Positions 6,004-13,198 are shown, counted from the first letter of the stretch. The stretch: DNA of 30,462 bases from CAYXZQ01 sp964469935 (GCA_964469935.1 CAYXZQ010000020.1:1-30462); one strand, 5' to 3'. The notes: generated by a model not told the origin, from the letters alone. Made by a program: numbers and translations.

Positions 6004-7893
6004 TCACTTCTTTTTCTTCTCCTCGTCCTCGACCTTGTAGTCGGCGTCGACGACATTGTCACCATTCTTCTTGGACTTGCCGCCCTGCTCTCCCTTGTCA
6101 GCTGAGGCTTCCTGCTGTTGCTTTGCAGCCTGCTCTTGGGCAGCCTTCTGGTAGAGCTCTGTCGAGACCTTCTGGACCTTCTTGTTTATCCCGTCCATCA
6201 TCTTCTTGATTGCCTCGACATCCTTCTTCTCAGGCTCGAGCAGCTTCTTGAGCTCGCCTATCTCCTTCTTGATGTCCTCGAGCTCAGCCGAGTCTGCCTT
6301 GCCCTCGAGGTCTGTGAAGAGCTTCTCTGTCTGGAAAACGAGAGCATCGGCGTTGTTGATTGTCTCGACCTCCTCCTTGCGCTTCTTGTCCTCTTCTGCG
6401 AAGCTCTCTGCCTCCTTCTTCATCCTCTCTACCTCTGACTCGTCAAGCTTCAGCGAGGCGGTTATCTTTATCGACTGCTCCTTGCCTGTTCCGAGGTCCT
6501 TTGCAGTGACATTGAGTATACCGTCGGCATCGATGTCGAACGTGACCTCAATCTGAGGCACGCCCCTCGGCGCAGGCGGAATGCCTACAAGATCGAACCT
6601 GCCGAGGCTCTTGTTGTCCTGGGCCATGGGCCTCTCTCCCTGCAGGACATTGATGGTCACAGCAGGCTGGTTGTCGGCTGCTGTCGAGAAGACCTGGCTC
6701 TTCTTGGTCGGGACCGTAGTGTTTCTCGCTATCAGATTCGTAGCGACGCCTCCGAGCGTCTCGATGGAAAGGGTCAGCGGAGTGACATCGAGCAGCAGGA
6801 CGTCCTTGACATCGCCTGCAAGGATGCCTGCCTGGACAGCAGCTCCCTGGGCGACGCATTCCATGGGGTCTATGCCCCTCTCGGCTTCTTTGCCTATCGC
6901 ATCCTCCACGAATTTCCTGACGATCGGCATTCTGGTCGGTCCGCCGACTAGGATTATCTTGTCTACTTCCTTTGCGCCGAGCTTGGCATCCTTTATCGCC
7001 TGGTCCATCGGGGCCCTGCATCTCTTAATTATGGGCTCGACGAGCTGCTCGAGCTTCGCCCTTGTCAGCTTAATGTTGAGATGCTTGGGTCCCTTGTCGG
7101 TCGCAGTGATGTAGGGAAGGTTGATGTCTGTCTCAATCGTCGTCGAGAGCTCAATCTTTGCCTTCTCTGCTGCCTCTCTGAGGCGCTGCATCGCTGTGTC
7201 GTCGTCATTGAGGTCGAAGCCCTCCTGCTTCTTGAACTCCTCGATGAGGTGCTTCATCAGGGCCTCGTCCATGTCGGTCCCGCCCAGCTGGGTATCGCCG
7301 CTCGTGGACTTTACCTCGAAGACGCCGTCACCGAATTCCATGACCGTGACGTCTAGTGTCCCGCCTCCGAAATCGAAGACGAGAATCTTGTGCTCCTTGT
7401 CGCTCTTGTCGAGGCCGTATGCCATCGATGCTGCTGTCGGCTCATTGACAAGCCTCTTGACCTCGAGGCCGGCAATCTTTCCTGCGTCCTTTGTCGCCTG
7501 TCTCTGGTCATCATCGAAATAAGCAGGGACAGTTATCACGGCACCCGTGACCTTGTCGCCTAAAAACTCCTCCGCGTCCTTCTTTATCTTCTGAAGTATG
7601 AATGCGGATATCTGCTGGGGGGTGTAATCCTTGCCGTTTATCTTGTACTTGTGCTTTGTCCCCATCTTCCTCTTGGCTGCGACAATCGTCCCTTTCGGGT
7701 TGGATATCGCCTGCCTCCTTGCAGGCTCCCCCACAAGTATCTGGTTGTCCTTCGTGAACGCGACTACCGACGGGAAAGCCTTGCCGTACTGCGTGGCCCC
7801 CTCAGCACTTGGTATGATCGTCGGTTTTCCTGCCTGCAGCACAGCGGCTGCAGAATTGCTCGTCCCCAGATCGATTCCTATTATCTTTGCCAT
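6004..7893 (-). CDS. dnaK: Molecular chaperone DnaK (Hsp70)
   Basis: The 629-aa ATP-dependent chaperone has the phosphate-1 motif GIDLGTSNS at 6-14, FDFGGGTLDVTV, VILVGGPTRMP, the hydrophobic linker LLLDVTPLTL, a substrate-binding domain and a lid. It ends in VVDADYKVEDEEKKKK. The first ATPase lobe goes from NPKGTIVAAKRKMG almost directly to YKINGKDYTPQQISA and so lacks the ~23-residue insert of proteobacterial DnaK. This form is shared by Gram-positive bacteria and archaea. AGGAGGT at about 7903-7909 is a strong ribosome binding site. The upstream DUF3467 gene is 46 bp away. Confidence 0.98.
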   Translation of the reverse strand: MAKIIGIDLGTSNSAAAVLQAGKPTIIPSAEGATQYGKAFPSVVAFTKDNQILVGEPARRQAISNPKGTIVAAKRKMGTKHKYKINGKDYTPQQISAFILQKIKKDAEEFLGDKVTGAVITVPAYFDDDQRQATKDAGKIAGLEVKRLVNEPTAASMAYGLDKSDKEHKILVFDFGGGTLDVTVMEFGDGVFEVKSTSGDTQLGGTDMDEALMKHLIEEFKKQEGFDLNDDDTAMQRLREAAEKAKIELSTTIETDINLPYITATDKGPKHLNIKLTRAKLEQLVEPIIKRCRAPMDQAIKDAKLGAKEVDKIILVGGPTRMPIVRKFVEDAIGKEAERGIDPMECVAQGAAVQAGILAGDVKDVLLLDVTPLTLSIETLGGVATNLIARNTTVPTKKSQVFSTAADNQPAVTINVLQGERPMAQDNKSLGRFDLVGIPPAPRGVPQIEVTFDIDADGILNVTAKDLGTGKEQSIKITASLKLDESEVERMKKEAESFAEEDKKRKEEVETINNADALVFQTEKLFTDLEGKADSAELEDIKKEIGELKKLLEPEKKDVEAIKKMMDGINKKVQKVSTELYQKAAQEQAAKQQQEASADKGEQGGKSKKNGDNVVDADYKVEDEEKKKK

Positions 7894-7939
7894 TGTTATC
7901 TACCTCCTGTTTATCTTTTCTCGTCCATGAAAAGCCGTC

Positions 7940-8302
7940 CTAGCCGAAATAGCTAGGGATGCTCGTCTTTGACTTGTCCTTGCGTCCCAATTCCAGCAGG
8001 CTCTTGTTCTTCTTTTCAGCCCTCTCGATGGCTTCTGGCTTCTTTATCTTTCCGAACTCCTTCTCATAGCGTGCAAGCACACCTCCCATGAGCTCGTGGA
8101 ACTTCTTCGAATGGTACGGGTCAAGCATCACTATGTTGTGCTTTAGCGCGATCGTCGGCCCTTCCTGGTTCCTCGGGTCGCTCCTCGGCGTTATGCACTT
8201 GAAGTCGAGTATGAACTGCGTCGGGTTGAAGTTTATCGTCACCTCGTGGGCGAAAAACTCGTCCCCCTCTGCGATGCTGAAATTAATCTTTTTCTCTTGC
8301 AT
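7940..8302 (-). CDS. DUF3467-like protein
   Basis: The 120-aa protein resembles DUF3467. A beta-rich N-terminal half has ANFNPTQF-like and ILDFKCITPRSDP segments. A phrase of the type 'IALKHNIVMLDPYHSKKFHELM' (read as positions 51-72) is followed by a helix ending in KYEKEFG-like residues 79-85. The C-terminal 35 residues are Lys-rich and probably flexible. DUF3467 proteins have no established function. The start lies inside the upstream gene (20-bp overlap), indicating coupled translation. It sits directly before dnaK, which hints at a link with protein folding or stress, but this is inference. Confidence 0.62.
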   Translation of the reverse strand: MQEKKINFSIAEGDEFFAHEVTINFNPTQFILDFKCITPRSDPRNQEGPTIALKHNIVMLDPYHSKKFHELMGGVLARYEKEFGKIKKPEAIERAEKKNKSLLELGRKDKSKTSIPSYFG

Positions 8303-8645
8303 TTTTTACCTCCCTATACAGGTCGTCCAGATCTGTCTTCTCCTTTGCCTTGACTATTATCTCCCTTACCCTGTCGTCCCTGAGCACGGTCCTTTTCTTC
8401 TTCAGGGCATGGCGGAAGCTCAGGACATCCACGTTTTCCAAAAATTTCACCAGCTTGTTGTAGTTGATGCTGTCCTTGTCCTTTATCGAGCCAATGGCCT
8501 CGTAGAGGCTCTGGTCTGTCGTCAGCATGTCGAGCTTACCTGGCTTGCAGAACACAAGGGTCTCCATGTCCTCGTCCCCTATCAGATACTTGTATATCAT
8601 CTCTGCCCTCAGGTATATCTTTTTTCGTCCAATGTTTTTTGCCAT
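8283..8645 (-). CDS. Unknown 120-aa protein, possibly PIN-like
   Basis: I do not recognise the family with confidence. Residues 20-75 contain LVFCKPGKLDMLTTDQSLYEAIGSI, quoted here as two parts (LVFCKPGKLDML at 30-41, TTDQSLYEAIGSI at 42-54). This recalls the middle of PIN-domain folds, where T-D-Q-S holds a catalytic Asp. The N-terminal Asp expected in PIN domains is not clear (KKIYLRAEMIYKYLIG). The C-terminus is charged and helical. The gene overlaps DUF3467 by 20 bp and follows the YkgJ-like gene after 10 bp, with a GAGGG site before the ATG. The three genes are thus part of the chaperone operon. Confidence 0.6.
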   Translation of the reverse strand: MAKNIGRKKIYLRAEMIYKYLIGDEDMETLVFCKPGKLDMLTTDQSLYEAIGSIKDKDSINYNKLVKFLENVDVLSFRHALKKKRTVLRDDRVREIIVKAKEKTDLDDLYREVKNAREKD

Positions 8646-8655
8646 CTTTAAACCC

Positions 8656-9198
8656 TCATTTCAGTATGTCATAGCTCAGTATCCTCTCAAGCCTCTTCCT
8701 GTCAGGAACCAGCTCGTGGAGGTTGCCCCCCTGTATCGTCGGATGGGTCTTGAGGTACTGGGCCCATTCCCTAATCGCCTGCGGGTCGTCGGGGTCGAGC
8801 ACGAAATTCAGCATGAACCAGATGTTTATCTCCTGGCCGTGTTCGCCGCACCCTGTCGCAAGCCTGCAGTGATCCGGCTTGAAATCATGGATTGAGCACT
8901 CGCTGCCTTCAAGGAATATGCATTGCCCATAGGGTTTTTTGTCCCTTTTGAGCTTTGCCTTGTGCACATTCTTGTTGTATATCTGCCTCACCTCGAGGAA
9001 TCTCTTCCTGAAATCCTCTTCAGGGACCCCCAGCCGGCCGGATATCCTCTCGATGTCCTGGTCCAGGAATATCCCTGAATCGTACCTGCAGCAGCTTGCG
9101 CACATCCTGCATTCCGAAGACAGCTTCTCGACGTATCTCGTCGGCGTGTCCTTTGTTATCATGATCGACGGCAGCTCGTCTCTTGTCCCTTTGCTCAT
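8656..9198 (-). CDS. YkgJ-family cysteine-cluster protein
   Basis: The 180-aa protein has the family signature CxxCxxCC at residues 30-37 (CRMCASCC) and further Cys at 93, 101, 111 and 117 (GQC, SEC, DHC, TGC). Together these can bind zinc or an iron-sulfur cluster. The family (PF03692 type) has no firm biochemical role; related proteins act in metal delivery or protein modification. The start overlaps the grpE stop by 4 bp (ATGA), so it is translated directly after grpE. The shared operon with grpE and dnaK suggests a redox- or metal-related function under stress, which is inference. Confidence 0.82.
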   Translation of the reverse strand: MSKGTRDELPSIMITKDTPTRYVEKLSSECRMCASCCRYDSGIFLDQDIERISGRLGVPEEDFRKRFLEVRQIYNKNVHKAKLKRDKKPYGQCIFLEGSECSIHDFKPDHCRLATGCGEHGQEINIWFMLNFVLDPDDPQAIREWAQYLKTHPTIQGGNLHELVPDRKRLERILSYDILK

Positions 9199-9758
9199 TT
9201 TTTTGCATCACCCTCTTTCGCCTTCTCAGCATCGCCTGTCTCTTCTTCCTTTCCGTGCTCTTGATGCTCTTTCTGGTTTATCCTGACCTTCGAATGCCTG
9301 AGGACCATGTCGTTTAGCATGTATCCTTTCTGAATCTCGGCTGTGATTATGTCATCGTCAATTTCGGCATTATTCTCTTTCAAAACCGCCTCGTGTCTGT
9401 ACGGGTCGAATCTCTTGCCAATGGCCTCGATCGGCCTGAGCCCGGCGCCTGTCAGGACAGATGTGAACTGCCTGTGGAGCTGCTCAAGGCCTGCCCTGCT
9501 CCCGTCATCAGGTGATTTCGAGCCCAGCGCGGCATCGAAGCTGTCAAGGAAGGGCAGGAGCCTTGTCATCAGATCCTGTGACGCTGTCCTCACTGCAAGG
9601 GCCTGCACCTTCTCGCATCGCTTCCTGAAATTCTCGAACTCGGCCTGGAGCCTCTTTAGCATGTCCTCGTAATCCTTGCATTTCTTCTCGAGAAGCTCCT
9701 GCTCTTCTGATGTCTTATGGTGGGTCGCTTTCTGCTTTTCCGGTTTGTCCTTATTCAC
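9195..9758 (-). CDS. grpE: Nucleotide exchange factor GrpE
   Basis: GrpE releases ADP from DnaK. The N-terminal third is a long charged helix (about residues 15-70, with ELLEKKCKDYEDMLKRLQAE), followed by the FENFRKR motif, a four-helix region with LLPFLDSFDAAL, and the beta domain ending in GYMLNDMVLRHSKVRIN. The conserved FDPYRHEAV is present. GTG at 9758 is preferred as start because AGGTGA lies 6-7 nt ahead. A GTG at 9767 lies inside that ribosome binding site and would add three residues. The C-terminus has an extra Glu/Lys-rich tail of ~25 residues. The gene precedes dnaK by four genes. Confidence 0.95.
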   Translation of the reverse strand: MNKDKPEKQKATHHKTSEEQELLEKKCKDYEDMLKRLQAEFENFRKRCEKVQALAVRTASQDLMTRLLPFLDSFDAALGSKSPDDGSRAGLEQLHRQFTSVLTGAGLRPIEAIGKRFDPYRHEAVLKENNAEIDDDIITAEIQKGYMLNDMVLRHSKVRINQKEHQEHGKEEETGDAEKAKEGDAKK

Positions 9759-9815
9759 TGGTCTCACCTGGGTCGCCTGGTATCAAAAAAATGAAAATAA
9801 AGGGTTATCTAGCTG

Positions 9816-10286
9816 TCACTTGATCTCTATTTTTCTCTTTTTATCCTGCTCTTTCTTCGGGATCTCGATTCTCAGCATGCCGTCCCTGTACTCTGCCTCT
9901 GCCTTTGACGCATCGACCTTCTGGGCAAGCGGGATGCTCCTGTAGAAGCTCCTCTCTCCCCTGACATAGCTGTAAGTGTCTTTTTTCTCTGTCTCTTTCT
10001 CCTCTTTCTTCTCGACCTTTACCTCGATGCTGTCGTCTGTGATGTTCAGCTCTATGTCCTTCTTGTCGACTCCCGGCAGCTCGAATGCCGCGATTATGGA
10101 ACTCTCTGTCTCCCTGAGATCGCATCGCGGCAGCCTGAAAAGGCCCCTGTCACCTGCAGAAGCGAGCTCCCTTCCGGAGCCAGAGTGCTCCAGGGCAGGC
10201 AGCCTGCTGTCGAATGCCTGCGAGAAGAGCCTGTCCATCTCTCTCTGCATCCTCAGCATGTCTCTGAAAAATTCATCTCCAAACAT
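9816..10286 (-). CDS. hsp20: Small heat shock protein Hsp20
   Basis: An alpha-crystallin domain protein of about 156 aa that holds unfolding proteins in an ATP-independent way. The N-terminal arm starts MFGDEFFRDMLRMQREMDRLF. The crystallin domain spans about 50-145, with ELPGVDKKDIEL and the RSFYRSIPL segment, and GMLRIEIPK near its end. The C-terminal IEI (in KRKIEIK) is the I-x-I anchor for oligomers. An ATG at 10301 would add five residues, but GGAGGTGGT (10299-10291) lies inside that extension and is ideally placed for ATG 10286. The grpE gene follows after about 57 bp, so hsp20 may lead the chaperone operon. Confidence 0.95.
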   Translation of the reverse strand: MFGDEFFRDMLRMQREMDRLFSQAFDSRLPALEHSGSGRELASAGDRGLFRLPRCDLRETESSIIAAFELPGVDKKDIELNITDDSIEVKVEKKEEKETEKKDTYSYVRGERSFYRSIPLAQKVDASKAEAEYRDGMLRIEIPKKEQDKKRKIEIK

Positions 10287-10315
10287 ATCGACCACCTCCA
10301 TGATTTTTGTTCTTC

Positions 10316-10323
10316 TTTATAAA
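10316..10323 (-). promoter_or_regulatory. TATA-like box for hsp20
   Basis: TTTATAAA, with an A-rich stretch just upstream on the minus strand as a possible BRE. It predicts a transcription start near 10295 and a short leader holding the GGAGGTGGT ribosome binding site. Confidence 0.6.
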
Positions 10324-10330
10324 TTTTTTT

Positions 10331-10378
10331 AATCTGGTCGATTTAAATTCAACCAGATTGTGTTTAGGTAAACTAAAC
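10331..10378. promoter_or_regulatory. Two inverted repeats in the hsp20/rps19e divergent region (candidate operators)
   Basis: The first is AATCTGGT (10331-10338) and its exact reverse complement ACCAGATT (10352-10359), enclosing ATTTAAAT (10341-10348). The second is GTTTAGGTAAACTAAAC (10362-10378), with 6-bp arms around a 5-nt centre. They lie directly upstream of the hsp20 TATA-like box and beside a plus-strand TATATAAAT at 10382-10390. Dyads of this kind typically bind dimeric regulators. No regulator gene is encoded next to them. Confidence 0.5.
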
Positions 10379-10598
10379 TCATATATAAATTTTTTCTTTA
10401 AGCTGGCTTTGGGTGTTTTAATTGTGTGCCTCGTGATACAGCCCTCTGTCAGGATATTCGTGTCAGGGCTTTGATATCCGAAATAACAATCATGTTTTCT
10501 TATCTTCCTAAAAAGCGCAAAGTTTTTAAATGACCTGTAAATTCAACGGAGAAGAGGCTTGACTTACAACGGACTAAACTGATATAGGACGGTAAAAC
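10379..10598 (+). promoter_or_regulatory. Upstream region of rps19e operon
   Basis: Two TATA-like boxes face the ribosomal operon: ATATATAAAT at 10381-10390 and GTTTTTAAATG near 10523-10533. The latter predicts a start near 10555 and a ~44-nt leader. Between them AGCCCT and AGGGCT (about 10439-10470) could form a 6-bp stem with a large loop. No small ORF is convincing. The distal box may produce a longer leader or an untranslated RNA. Confidence 0.4.
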
Positions 10599-11270
10599 AT
10601 GAAATACATGACTGAAATCGAGACATCGCAGCTCATAGGTGAGCTGGCACCCGAGCTCAAGAAGATTGAGCAGGTCACCCCACCGTCATGGGCAACTTTC
10701 GTAAAGACGGGCGGGAGCAAGCAAAAGCCGCCTGTCCAGGAGGACTGGTGGTACATAAGGGCGGCGTCGCTCCTTGTGAAGGTCCAGTCGAGGGGTCCTG
10801 TAGGGGTCTCAAAGCTCAGGACACTATACGGCGGAAAGAAGAGAAGGGGCCACAAGCCTGCCGAATTCCGGAAGGCCTCTGGCAACATATTGAGAAAGCT
10901 GCTCCAGCAGCTTGAGTCGGCAGGGCTTCTAAAGCAGACAGAGAAGGGCATATACAAGGGCAGGATACTGACACCCAAGGGAAGGTCCCTGATAAACACT
11001 GTCGCCAAGGCATCGAAGAAGAGGGTGCCCAAGAAAGCGGCAGTGAGCGAGAAAAAGCCGGAGCAGGCGAAGCCTGATAAACAGCCTCAAAAAGAGATGC
11101 CTGAAACCCAGAAATCAAAAGCAGGGGAAAAGGCAGTGAAGGCAGAGGCAAAGCCTTCAGGAGAAGCACCTGCAGAAAAACCAAAGCCCAAGGCAAAGCA
11201 GGCGGCAAAAAAAGACAATGCTCCTGGAAAGGAAGCCTCGGGACAGAAAGGCGACAAGCCGGAAAAATGA
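10599..11270 (+). CDS. rps19e: Ribosomal protein S19e with Lys/Ala/Pro-rich C-terminal extension
   Basis: Residues 1 to about 142 are the S19e winged-helix protein of the small subunit (PPSWATFVKTG, DWWYIRAASLLVKV, GPVGVSKLRTLYGGKK, ILTPKGRSLI). Family members are normally about 150 aa. Here some 80 further residues form a low-complexity tail rich in Lys, Ala, Pro and Glu, with a net basic character, unlike the acidic tails of S24e and L31e in this window. The pdcd5 start overlaps the stop codon (ATGA). A second ATG at 10608 (MTEIETSQ) is an alternative start. Confidence 0.92.
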   Translation: MKYMTEIETSQLIGELAPELKKIEQVTPPSWATFVKTGGSKQKPPVQEDWWYIRAASLLVKVQSRGPVGVSKLRTLYGGKKRRGHKPAEFRKASGNILRKLLQQLESAGLLKQTEKGIYKGRILTPKGRSLINTVAKASKKRVPKKAAVSEKKPEQAKPDKQPQKEMPETQKSKAGEKAVKAEAKPSGEAPAEKPKPKAKQAAKKDNAPGKEASGQKGDKPEK

Positions 11271-11554
11271 GGATTCAAGGGACCGGGACTGACGGTGAGG
11301 CTCATGCCGAGCAGGAGCTCGCAGCGAAGATCCAGGCGCTTGAAGACTACCTCAGGAGGAGGCTTTCAAGGGAAGCGTTCCTGAGGTATGGGAACATAAA
11401 GGCTGCCAATCCCGACATGGCGCTCAGCGTACTTGTGACAGTGACAGGATACCTTGAGAGAAACGATGTAAGCATGCTCAGCGACGGGGATTTCAAGGCA
11501 ATGCTCAAGAAGATGATACCTAAGAAAAGGGACATAAGCATCACGAGGAAATGA
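11267..11554 (+). CDS. PDCD5/TFAR19-family DNA-binding protein
   Basis: This 95-aa helical protein belongs to the PDCD5 family (archaeal COG2118), proposed to bind DNA; eukaryotic homologues also act with chaperonins and in apoptosis. Typical features are the helix around LRRRLSREAFLRYGNIKAANPDMALSV (residues 29-55), a YLERNDVSMLSDGDFKAMLKKM-type segment and the basic end PKKRDISITRK. It lies between rps19e and rpl39e with 4-bp overlap to the former, the arrangement seen in many archaea. The N-terminal tail is shorter than usual. Confidence 0.85.
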   Translation: MRIQGTGTDGEAHAEQELAAKIQALEDYLRRRLSREAFLRYGNIKAANPDMALSVLVTVTGYLERNDVSMLSDGDFKAMLKKMIPKKRDISITRK

Positions 11555-11556
11555 AG

Positions 11557-11730
11557 ATGGCAAGATTCATACATCTCAGCAGGAAGATAAGGCTTGCGAA
11601 GAACAAGAGGCAGTCCAGGTGGGCTCCTTTCTGGACAGTGCCGAAGATATACGGCAAGACAAGGAGGGTGCATCCGGGCAGGCATACTGCTGTGAAGCGG
11701 AACTGGAGAAGCGGAAAGACCAAGGCATAG
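11557..11730 (+). CDS. rpl39e: Ribosomal protein L39e
   Basis: A 57-aa, very basic protein of the large subunit that lines the peptide exit tunnel. The N-terminal SRKIRLAKNKRQSRWAPFW and the C-terminal KRNWRSGKTKA are recognisable L39e segments. The middle TVPKIYGKTRRVHPGRHT is slightly longer than in standard 50-51-aa members. ATG 11557 is preferred because GAGG at 11545-11548 lies 8 nt ahead; ATG 11551, overlapping the pdcd5 stop, would add two residues. L31e follows after 11 bp. Confidence 0.9.
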   Translation: MARFIHLSRKIRLAKNKRQSRWAPFWTVPKIYGKTRRVHPGRHTAVKRNWRSGKTKA

Positions 11731-11741
11731 GGTGACTGAAC

Positions 11742-12410
11742 ATGGCGAAAAAGAAAGATGACAAACCGAAGGTCGTCCTTGAGAGGACCTACAACATCCC
11801 ACTCAGGAAGGAGTTTGAGAAAGTCCCGAAGTACAAGAGGGCCAAGAAGGCAGTGACAGCTCTCAGGAAATTCCTCAAGAGGCATATGAAATCCGACAAC
11901 ATAAAGCTCGGGAAACATCTCAATGAGCTTGTATGGTCGAACGGGATGAGAAACCCGCCTCATCATGTCAAGGTATCTGCTGTCAAGGAGGACTCGGGCG
12001 TAATCAGGGCTGAGCTTGTCGGAAAGCCCATCTATGAAGAGGAGCCTACGCCTGCTGACAAGAAGAAAGAGGACAAGGCTGCAAAGAAGGAAGAGAAGGC
12101 TGAGGACAAGGAAGACAAAAAGGCAGAAGATAAGAAGGAAGAGAAGTCTGAGGCAAAAATAGAAGAGAAGACTGAGGAAAAACCAAAAGAAGACGAAAAG
12201 CCCGAAGAGAAGAAGGACGAGAAGACAGAGGAAAAGAAGCCTGAAGAGAAGCCTGCTGAGCCTGAACCTGAGAAGAAGCCTGAAGAGAAGCCTGAAGCAA
12301 AGGCAGAAGAGAAGGCAGAGGAAAAAAAGCCTGAGCCTGCAGAGCCGGAGAAGGAAGAGAAGATGTCTGCAGAGGCAGAACCCAAGGCTGAAAAAAAGCC
12401 TGAAGAGTAG
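11742..12410 (+). CDS. rpl31e: Ribosomal protein L31e with long acidic Lys/Glu tail
   Basis: Residues 1 to about 98 are L31e of the large subunit (VVLERTYNIPLRKEFEKVPKYKRAKKA split here as VVLERTYNIPLRKEF and KVPKYKRAKKA; then LNELVWSNGMRNPPHHVKV). The archaeal protein is normally 80-100 aa. About 120 extra residues follow, consisting almost only of Glu, Lys, Pro, Ala and Asp in irregular KEEKAED- and KPEEKPE-like repeats, with net negative charge. GGTGA at 11731-11735 is the ribosome binding site. The aIF6 gene that often follows L31e in archaea is absent; the operon ends here. Confidence 0.93.
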   Translation: MAKKKDDKPKVVLERTYNIPLRKEFEKVPKYKRAKKAVTALRKFLKRHMKSDNIKLGKHLNELVWSNGMRNPPHHVKVSAVKEDSGVIRAELVGKPIYEEEPTPADKKKEDKAAKKEEKAEDKEDKKAEDKKEEKSEAKIEEKTEEKPKEDEKPEEKKDEKTEEKKPEEKPAEPEPEKKPEEKPEAKAEEKAEEKKPEPAEPEKEEKMSAEAEPKAEKKPEE

Positions 12411-12630
12411 CCTTCAGAAGGCAGGGAATAAGCGTTTTTATCATATTATTTCTAACCTATTTTTTTAAATACAACAATGCTTAAATAGCTGTATAACATT
12501 TCTGCATAACAAATAAAAAAAGGGGTGCTGCAGATAGAATCTTTCAAAGATCCCACCTACAGGAATCAAACGTAGATCTTCTCAGCATATGAAAGCTGCT
12601 CCCCCAAAACAACCAGAGGAGGAGGATAAA
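12411..12630 (+). promoter_or_regulatory. Leader and promoter region of secreted-protein gene
   Basis: TTTTTTTAAATAC (about 12461-12473) and GCTTAAATAGC (about 12478-12488) are candidate TATA boxes, giving a leader of more than 100 nt. The leader holds the perfect dyad ATCTTTcAAAGAT (12539-12551) and ends in the purine-rich ribosome binding site GAGGAGGA just before ATG 12631. A T-rich run at 12435-12470 could end the L31e transcript. Confidence 0.4.
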
Positions 12631-13164
12631 ATGAAAAAATTGATGGCAACAATCATAGCTATGTCGATGTTGATGTTGTCTGTAGGGCTTGTCTCAGCAG
12701 ACAAGCCGGCACATGCCGGGACATGCACCCTGGCTGACGGAAGTTCCAGCGCTACAGGATTCGACGAATTCGGATACAACAACTGCGCGCACCAGTTTGT
12801 AGGGACCTGCCATAGCTGGTACTTAGGGAAGTTTGGCGGATCAGATGCCCAGGCAACTGCTTATTGCGGTGTCTATGACAATGACAAGCTTGTCATGAAG
12901 TGGAATGAAGAGTGGGACAGAGGCAATGCCGAAGGCTGGGCAAACCCCCCATACGATGCATGGGAAAATAACCAGTGGAATGGCAAGTGTGATGGATGTT
13001 CGGGTGAAATTTGGCATTATAAGATTGCTTGGGTTTCAGATCCAGAGAATAATCAATATCCGATATGGGGCCAATTTGCAGTTTTAATGAGCCAAGGAAC
13101 TACTCCTGACGACGGTCATATATGGGAAACACATGAAATTCCTACAGGATATGGATTTTATTAA
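12631..13164 (+). CDS. Secreted protein of unknown function
   Basis: The start at 12631 follows GAGGAGGATAAA and gives a classic signal peptide: MKK, a hydrophobic core of about 16 residues, then VSADK with likely cleavage after Ala. An in-frame ATG at 12589 would spoil it. The mature part (~150 aa) is rich in Trp, Asn, Gly and Cys. It contains ATGFDEFGYNNCAHQFVG, LVMKWNEEWDRGNAEGW and SGEIWHYKIAWV, segments I recall from uncharacterised secreted proteins of uncultured bacteria and archaea. Six Cys in the mature chain (CTL, NNCAH, GTC, AYC, CDGC) suggest disulfides or metal binding. The gene stands alone with its own promoter; a T-run follows. Confidence 0.75.
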   Translation: MKKLMATIIAMSMLMLSVGLVSADKPAHAGTCTLADGSSSATGFDEFGYNNCAHQFVGTCHSWYLGKFGGSDAQATAYCGVYDNDKLVMKWNEEWDRGNAEGWANPPYDAWENNQWNGKCDGCSGEIWHYKIAWVSDPENNQYPIWGQFAVLMSQGTTPDDGHIWETHEIPTGYGFY

Positions 13165-13198
13165 ATCCATTAAATTAAAATTAGGAAAACACCAATCC

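Noticed and set aside
10439..10475. Possible structured RNA between hsp20 and rps19e (AGCCCT/AGGGCT)
   Set aside because: Only a 6-bp stem with a ~19-nt loop and no second supporting helix; not enough to call an RNA gene.
12541..12610. Minus-strand tRNA-like text (GGAATCAAAC with a CAGC/GCTG arm around ATATGAAA) in the leader of the secreted-protein gene
   Set aside because: The T-stem has only 4 bp around an oversized loop, the anticodon loop would be 8 nt, and no acceptor or D-stem can be paired. Chance similarity, or a very decayed relic at most.
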